Shown piece by piece: positions 15,301 to 16,690 of a DNA stretch of 16,690 bases (positions are counted from its first letter, which is position 1; every line of letters begins with the position of its first letter). Below the pieces are notes generated by a model. It searched no databases. It was not told where the DNA came from and saw only the letters and a list, made by a program, of their open reading frames with translations. This DNA is from an uncultured Clostridia bacterium (lineage in GTDB: Bacteria; Bacillota; Clostridia; Oscillospirales; UMGS1783), in the NCBI GenBank assembly GCA_937892635.1, contig CALBKB010000129.1:1-16690 (forward strand), given 5' to 3'. Position numbers and translations under genes: made by a program.

Positions 15301-15706
15301 CAAGGTTCTCATCTACAAACTTAAATCCTCTAACGCTAAGTCCATTACCGATATCCTCAACTACAACGGCAACCTCAAGTGGAACAAGGGCGCTCGCGTA
15401 TGCATGGTCGTTGAAAACACCAACGAGGGCCTGCCGACTTACACCAAGCGTATGTGGGGTATCCTCAGTGCCGACAAGACTCGTACCTTGGCAACCGAAT
15501 ACATGAAGAACGCTACGATCACCATGGATATTAACGTTAAGTACGATCTCCCGGCTCCCGAACAGACAACCGACAACGGTCAAGTCACCACCGAATATTA
15601 CAGCAACTACACGCCGCTGGTCATTGGCTCGGCAGGAATGGTTGTGGCCGGTGCTGCTGTCATGGGTACCACACTGTTCGTTACGCGTAAGAAGGAGGAG
15701 AAGTAA
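9371..15706 (+). CDS. Gene C: giant membrane-anchored surface protein with three classes of repeat
   Basis: 2111 aa. ATG 9371 follows AAGGAGG (9355-9361); the longer upstream frame has no ribosome site or signal sequence. The signal peptide has the core MLLCLCILCGLP and cleaves near LAAEP (~26). Two Cys-containing Ig-like domains follow, as in genes A and B (residues ~32-170 and ~182-345), joined by a Gly/Gln linker. Next come three ~250-residue tandem repeats (from residues 385, 639 and 892 to ~1136), each a pair of Ig-like units with VQMLVTF and ELIIxxxALTTxYN signatures. After a bridging domain (~1137-1250) come five repeats of another Ig-like type (from ~1253, 1417, 1575, 1739 and 1901 to ~2060). 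The C-terminus is one hydrophobic helix (~2082-2105) followed by RKKEEK: a membrane anchor, not an LPXTG sorting signal. No enzymatic motif was found. It overlaps gene D by one base. Probable role: long stalk, scaffold or adhesin on the cell surface (inference). Confidence 0.9.
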   Translation: MKKIKQIAVMLLCLCILCGLPLSLAAEPVEDVEMNKAILVNATETTATIQVTFDEPVHIFDEKGFYIQSAPGVLSCDGNPENWISGSPTVEYVDPIQKGGKDYSANIKLTFDKCECGADVNQRHPNLWGADGTTLPENMVLRISEEYVDGTLGGDHDINIDVDTWDDSTGQGGQGGQSSPYITLDSAIVTAADEIGYTVDVTFSAPVTVPNYKRFIVMNQPIHGGDTATVCQNWQIQSMKYIIDGQESDQGPSAKLRLTYKYCPTHKDLWVENAEIGQYKVPNSGIFGGGAYLTINDHEDAHVKESGQINPVVIHGENNAPVAATIKNPGQSNEYAIVATRLQNYLPVIKHFTKDTLAGENGGLLKGHLSDGFVNYYKPVTNIIPEIVSAVVEDANDAQQVQMLVTFNTPVTMNIASNYSWDVVMRFGNAGNSGAGATTNKRMSGYEYVDGVPSVVDGKTYATQIRYTFAMPASVPLAGKVGIVFDENAYAEEYDNGSVAPAILSDKTGQGLVSTVKLGQRDAAFMMATLAEDAQNIVRVFAEDDTHLIVEFDMAVENIDISAITAGSCTVTQAEKMSEITDNAGSYGSAKWKLTLNQARNENEKELIIPANALTTAYNGTVVAKELKGAIITEADLPPVVLSATLLDADDAEKVQMLVTFSKPVAMNVEAPSWTVAMRFVNGVNGGADATANKQMTAYEYVNGATGADGKTYADKILFTFAKPAAVPLSGQVGITFDEDKLTEEYNNGSVAPAIVSDSLGQGLVSTFTNANGREVSFTLADLDETAQDIVRVLAVTDTKLTVDFGMLVRSIDISKLTLDGCTVTAAEPVSVVSDAFGSYGSAQWMLTLDSAYSRDRNQLVIASGALTTPYNDTVVNKELKGTILTVDDIAPEVLSATLMSASDPDMVQMLVTFIKPVTMNVEAPSWDIMMRYGNAANGEGNKRVTGFEYVDGTVGADGKTYAAQILFTFDKADSLPLGGKVGIAFAEYNHPSDQNDESVSPAILSDDQGRGLVPTDMITGQDGARIAITFVQASLIEEAQDLIYVVAKNANQVTVDFNMLVQKINVNKITLGGCTVVGAEAVSPVKDNYGNHGSARWTLTLNQPHSAEDNELIIAAGALTTPYNGTVVNKELKGTMQRFQSFSVTDAFVDDETHMTIKLDREISDYTGIVASVRMFDAENKLVDELKLNLSKGEGNSLDYIAVPEKTGDIRNYSALWRTAQEKGYTLEVVVTYSGVDPVDVGLLTIEKYAFNPDAFTVVGVTQNTANTLLVKFSANVALQDIDKAWVCLRMINPKTGGVIAVKDATGKHMQWGASSVAHYEKDGQVVKDTLLVTFPATTDISLLLNRVNMDPQYRDYPIVLCMEEDNKMDAENKGNHLMYNIRRDDDGKAIKQLDVTEYKVSGSALNDAILVAIDGVKQPSLGLTADKIEVLDQTRLVITFSEPIVLDKPFLSIRPMNDKNQTKTKENTNIELFWTGEVSYYNDDHTKVLFVLHDVDKQKSNAVVAPIDGLHNIFAAGYEDDEYKLKFAFLDANAAHQRVMDGVIRGITGESGNLFIADCLNGLNDAVCLDIDAKTIPQGNLTITDVSIISDLEAIVSFSAPIEIVDRPYIGIRVLDSKNRMLWRTEDGELVLISKDANGNPTTPLQGQTTWTWYNEEHTQILIKITSGIEGMNNFVDMMNFDWSTLGEGVRVTVGVEEKYDPAILNNGRVDNIYMASDPRIGLLGNKFDGTYDGSYVEPTMNFDYKNVTMSASIINDMQVRIKFSHDVQLKGKTWFTLRYIDPETGVSAIWGDGTLNRTLIQFNGTWEWENNSKRSIIWTMNGNNIFGACNITDLVNQQGALSLFKGYPLVMTVQECDSEEFKVSSKNGRIENFVALDGKNRLAATALDANLDFAYAPLNTSVLKDKKDVELLEVNVVDDQTIELVFSEDIVFSDDEKIPTFTLRYINPTGESEVLVNGKVANFKGVVTPKEGDGKVLIYKLKSSNAKSITDILNYNGNLKWNKGARVCMVVENTNEGLPTYTKRMWGILSADKTRTLATEYMKNATITMDINVKYDLPAPEQTTDNGQVTTEYYSNYTPLVIGSAGMVVAGAAVMGTTLFVTRKKEEK
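10523..12778 (+). repeat. Three tandem ~250-codon repeats within gene C
   Basis: Units begin at 10523 (PEIVSAVV), 11285 (PVVLSATLL) and 12044 (PEVLSATLM), with lengths 762, 759 and 735 nt. Shared landmarks are VQMLVTF, DGKTYA, VAPAILSD or similar, GQGLV, GSYGSA-W-LTL, ALTT-YN and KELKG. Units 2 and 3 are the closest: 11961-12018 and 12720-12777 match at 56 of 58 bases by eye, while unit 1 is more diverged. Confidence 0.92.
13127..15550 (+). repeat. Five diverged ~160-codon repeats in the C-terminal half of gene C
   Basis: Repeats start near 13127, 13619, 14093, 14585 and 15071. Each opens with a strand pair of the form V-(T/S)-x(8)-(V/I)-x-F-S-x-x-(V/I), continues with an (L/I)R-(M/Y/V)-(I/L/M)-(N/D) strand, and has a W/Y-rich turn and a V-x-E strand. 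They are recognisable only at protein level. Gene D contains a sixth copy, closest to the fourth repeat. Confidence 0.8.
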
Positions 15707-16524
15707 TGAAAATCAAACAGATTACCGCCGTTATTCTTCTGCTGGTAGTGCTGCTGGCCGGTCTTCCGGTCAGCGCCGCCGAGCGGAAGCTGACGCTTAA
15801 CCGTGCGATTCAAATCAATAGCACGCAGATCATTCTCGAGTTTTCCGAGCCTATCGCCATCGGTAAGATGACCGAGGGCAGAAAGCCCGCCATGCTGCTG
15901 CGTATCGTTAATTCCAGCGGTGCACTCCAACAAATTAACGACATCAAAAGCCCCAACTACAAAGCCATCCTCCAATGGGAAGGCACCATCCGCTACGCCG
16001 ACAGCAAGCACAACCGTGTAGTTTGGACCCTGGATGACGATCATCTGGACGTTACGAGCATCAATCAGGTTACCAACTTCCAGGGCGAACTGGAAAAATT
16101 TAAGAACCAGAAAGTCGCCTTCGTTATCGAGGAGATCCCCGTAGATGGCTCGTCTTTGTGCACCGATAACACCATATGCAACATCACCACCCAGGACGGT
16201 CTGACCTACCTGATCCCGACTCTCCCCAACGGTCGTGAAAAATGCATCCTTCCGTTAGAGGTCGATCTGGGCTACCGCGTCAATCTCTCCAAAACCGAGA
16301 GCACCGAAGAGGTGCTTGACACGGTCACCTACGATATGCCGCTGATCGCCTTGGGCGACGGCAACTTCACCAATGACGGTGAAGGTCCGGCGCAGATCGA
16401 GCGCGTCTTGCAGAACAACATCGTTCTCAGCATTGCCATTTTGGGCGGTGGCGCTCTTATCATGGCGGCTCTGATCGTTGTATCGCTTATGATTGTCAAA
16501 AAGAAAAAGAAGGTGAACGCATGA
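15706..16524 (+). CDS. Gene D: small membrane-anchored relative of gene C
   Basis: 272 aa. The ATG at 15706 uses the last base of gene C's TAA, and its AAGGAGG (15692-15698) lies inside the end of gene C, so translation is coupled. The signal peptide (LLLVVLLAGLPVSAAE) cleaves near residue 25. One Ig-like repeat of the gene C C-terminal type follows: IILEFSEPI, LLRIVN, LQWEGTIRY, VVWTLDDDH, and NFQGELEKFKNQ-VAFVIEE. The last part parallels VNQQGALSLFKG-LVMTVQE in C's fourth repeat. Three Cys (about residues 152, 158 and 185) have no counterpart there. A hydrophobic helix (~239-263) is followed by KKKKK, the same anchor layout as gene C. It probably sits beside C in the membrane as a partner or base component (inference). 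Confidence 0.9.
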   Translation: MKIKQITAVILLLVVLLAGLPVSAAERKLTLNRAIQINSTQIILEFSEPIAIGKMTEGRKPAMLLRIVNSSGALQQINDIKSPNYKAILQWEGTIRYADSKHNRVVWTLDDDHLDVTSINQVTNFQGELEKFKNQKVAFVIEEIPVDGSSLCTDNTICNITTQDGLTYLIPTLPNGREKCILPLEVDLGYRVNLSKTESTEEVLDTVTYDMPLIALGDGNFTNDGEGPAQIERVLQNNIVLSIAILGGGALIMAALIVVSLMIVKKKKKVNA

Positions 16525-16690
16525 AAAAAGTATTAGCTGTATTTTGGCTGTTGATGATGACGCTATGCTTAACTGCCTGCACATATAGTCCTCCCGAAGG
16601 GTGGACGAAAAACCATCATACATATGAAGAGATATTGACATTTGCTGAATCTATGGATCCTAACGCAACTGTTTCGGAAGAATATACCGA
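16521..16690 (+). CDS. Lipoprotein of unknown function, 3' end beyond window
   Basis: ATG 16521 overlaps gene D's TGA (ATGA arrangement), with AAGGTG at 16510-16515 as the ribosome site. The 56 visible residues begin with a lipoprotein signal (MKKVLAVFWLLMMTLCLTAC): the lipobox L-T-A-C gives Cys20 as the lipidated residue of the mature protein. The next residues (TYSPPEGWTKNHHTYEEIL) match no family I recognise. Codon use is noticeably more AT-rich than in genes C and D. The overlap shows it belongs to the same operon, which therefore continues past the window. Confidence 0.85.
   Translation, partial: MKKVLAVFWLLMMTLCLTACTYSPPEGWTKNHHTYEEILTFAESMDPNATVSEEYT

Noticed and set aside
15550..15706. 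LPXTG-type sortase signal at the C-terminus of gene C
   Set aside because: The C-terminus has a hydrophobic helix and basic tail, but no LPXTG-like pentapeptide precedes it, so a transmembrane anchor is the safer call.
2855..15706. Cellulosome-type dockerin or cohesin modules
   Set aside because: No duplicated calcium-binding dockerin segments are seen in A, B or C, and the repeats resemble SbsA-type Ig domains rather than cohesins.

Overview
The window looks like chromosomal DNA from a Gram-positive, Clostridia-type bacterium, possibly an uncultured gut Oscillospirales/Ruminococcaceae-like lineage. The taxonomic call is inference. The supporting signs are strong AGGAGG-type ribosome binding sites, sigma-A promoters with 17-nt spacers, short U-tailed terminators, secreted proteins with Gram-positive signal peptides and C-terminal membrane anchors, and GC-rich third codon positions. 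All genes lie on the + strand.

Region 1 (1-1920) is housekeeping. It holds the 3' part of a long membrane-type nucleotide-sugar 4,6-dehydratase (CapD/WbpM/PglF-like), its terminator, then a near-consensus promoter driving tRNA-Leu(UAA) and initiator tRNA-fMet, closed by a terminator. Region 2 (1921-2700) is an AT-rich insertion-like patch. It contains CACTNTT heptamer repeats in inverted orientation, a perfect hairpin with a T-run, a four-helix-bundle (S23/IVP-like) gene, and non-coding or degenerate sequence.

Region 3 (2700-16690) is a cluster of large exported repeat proteins that I do not recognise as a named system. Gene A (863 aa) and gene B (1128 aa) are paralogues. Each has its own promoter, each is followed within 13-15 nt by a tiny gene (34 and 37 codons) with the pattern K-x-Y-x-x-P-E-[VL]-E-I-V-x-L, and each cassette ends in a strong terminator. 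B carries an intact SGNH/GDSL esterase domain, most like carbohydrate esterase family 3; A lacks it, but both share the same C-terminal domain. Gene C (2111 aa) begins with the same type of signal peptide and Cys-containing domains. It then has three ~250-aa tandem repeats, five copies of another repeat type and a C-terminal membrane anchor. Gene C is translationally coupled (overlapping stop/start) to gene D (272 aa), a one-repeat, membrane-anchored miniature of C's C-terminal part. D in turn overlaps a lipoprotein gene that runs off the window.

A working model (inference): A and B are released or loosely attached surface proteins, B being able to deacylate a glycan, while C, D and the lipoprotein form a membrane-anchored surface assembly. 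The domains are Ig-like beta sandwiches (SbsA/Big_5-like), with a cysteine pair conserved in eight copies across A, B and C. The roles of the two tiny peptides are unknown.
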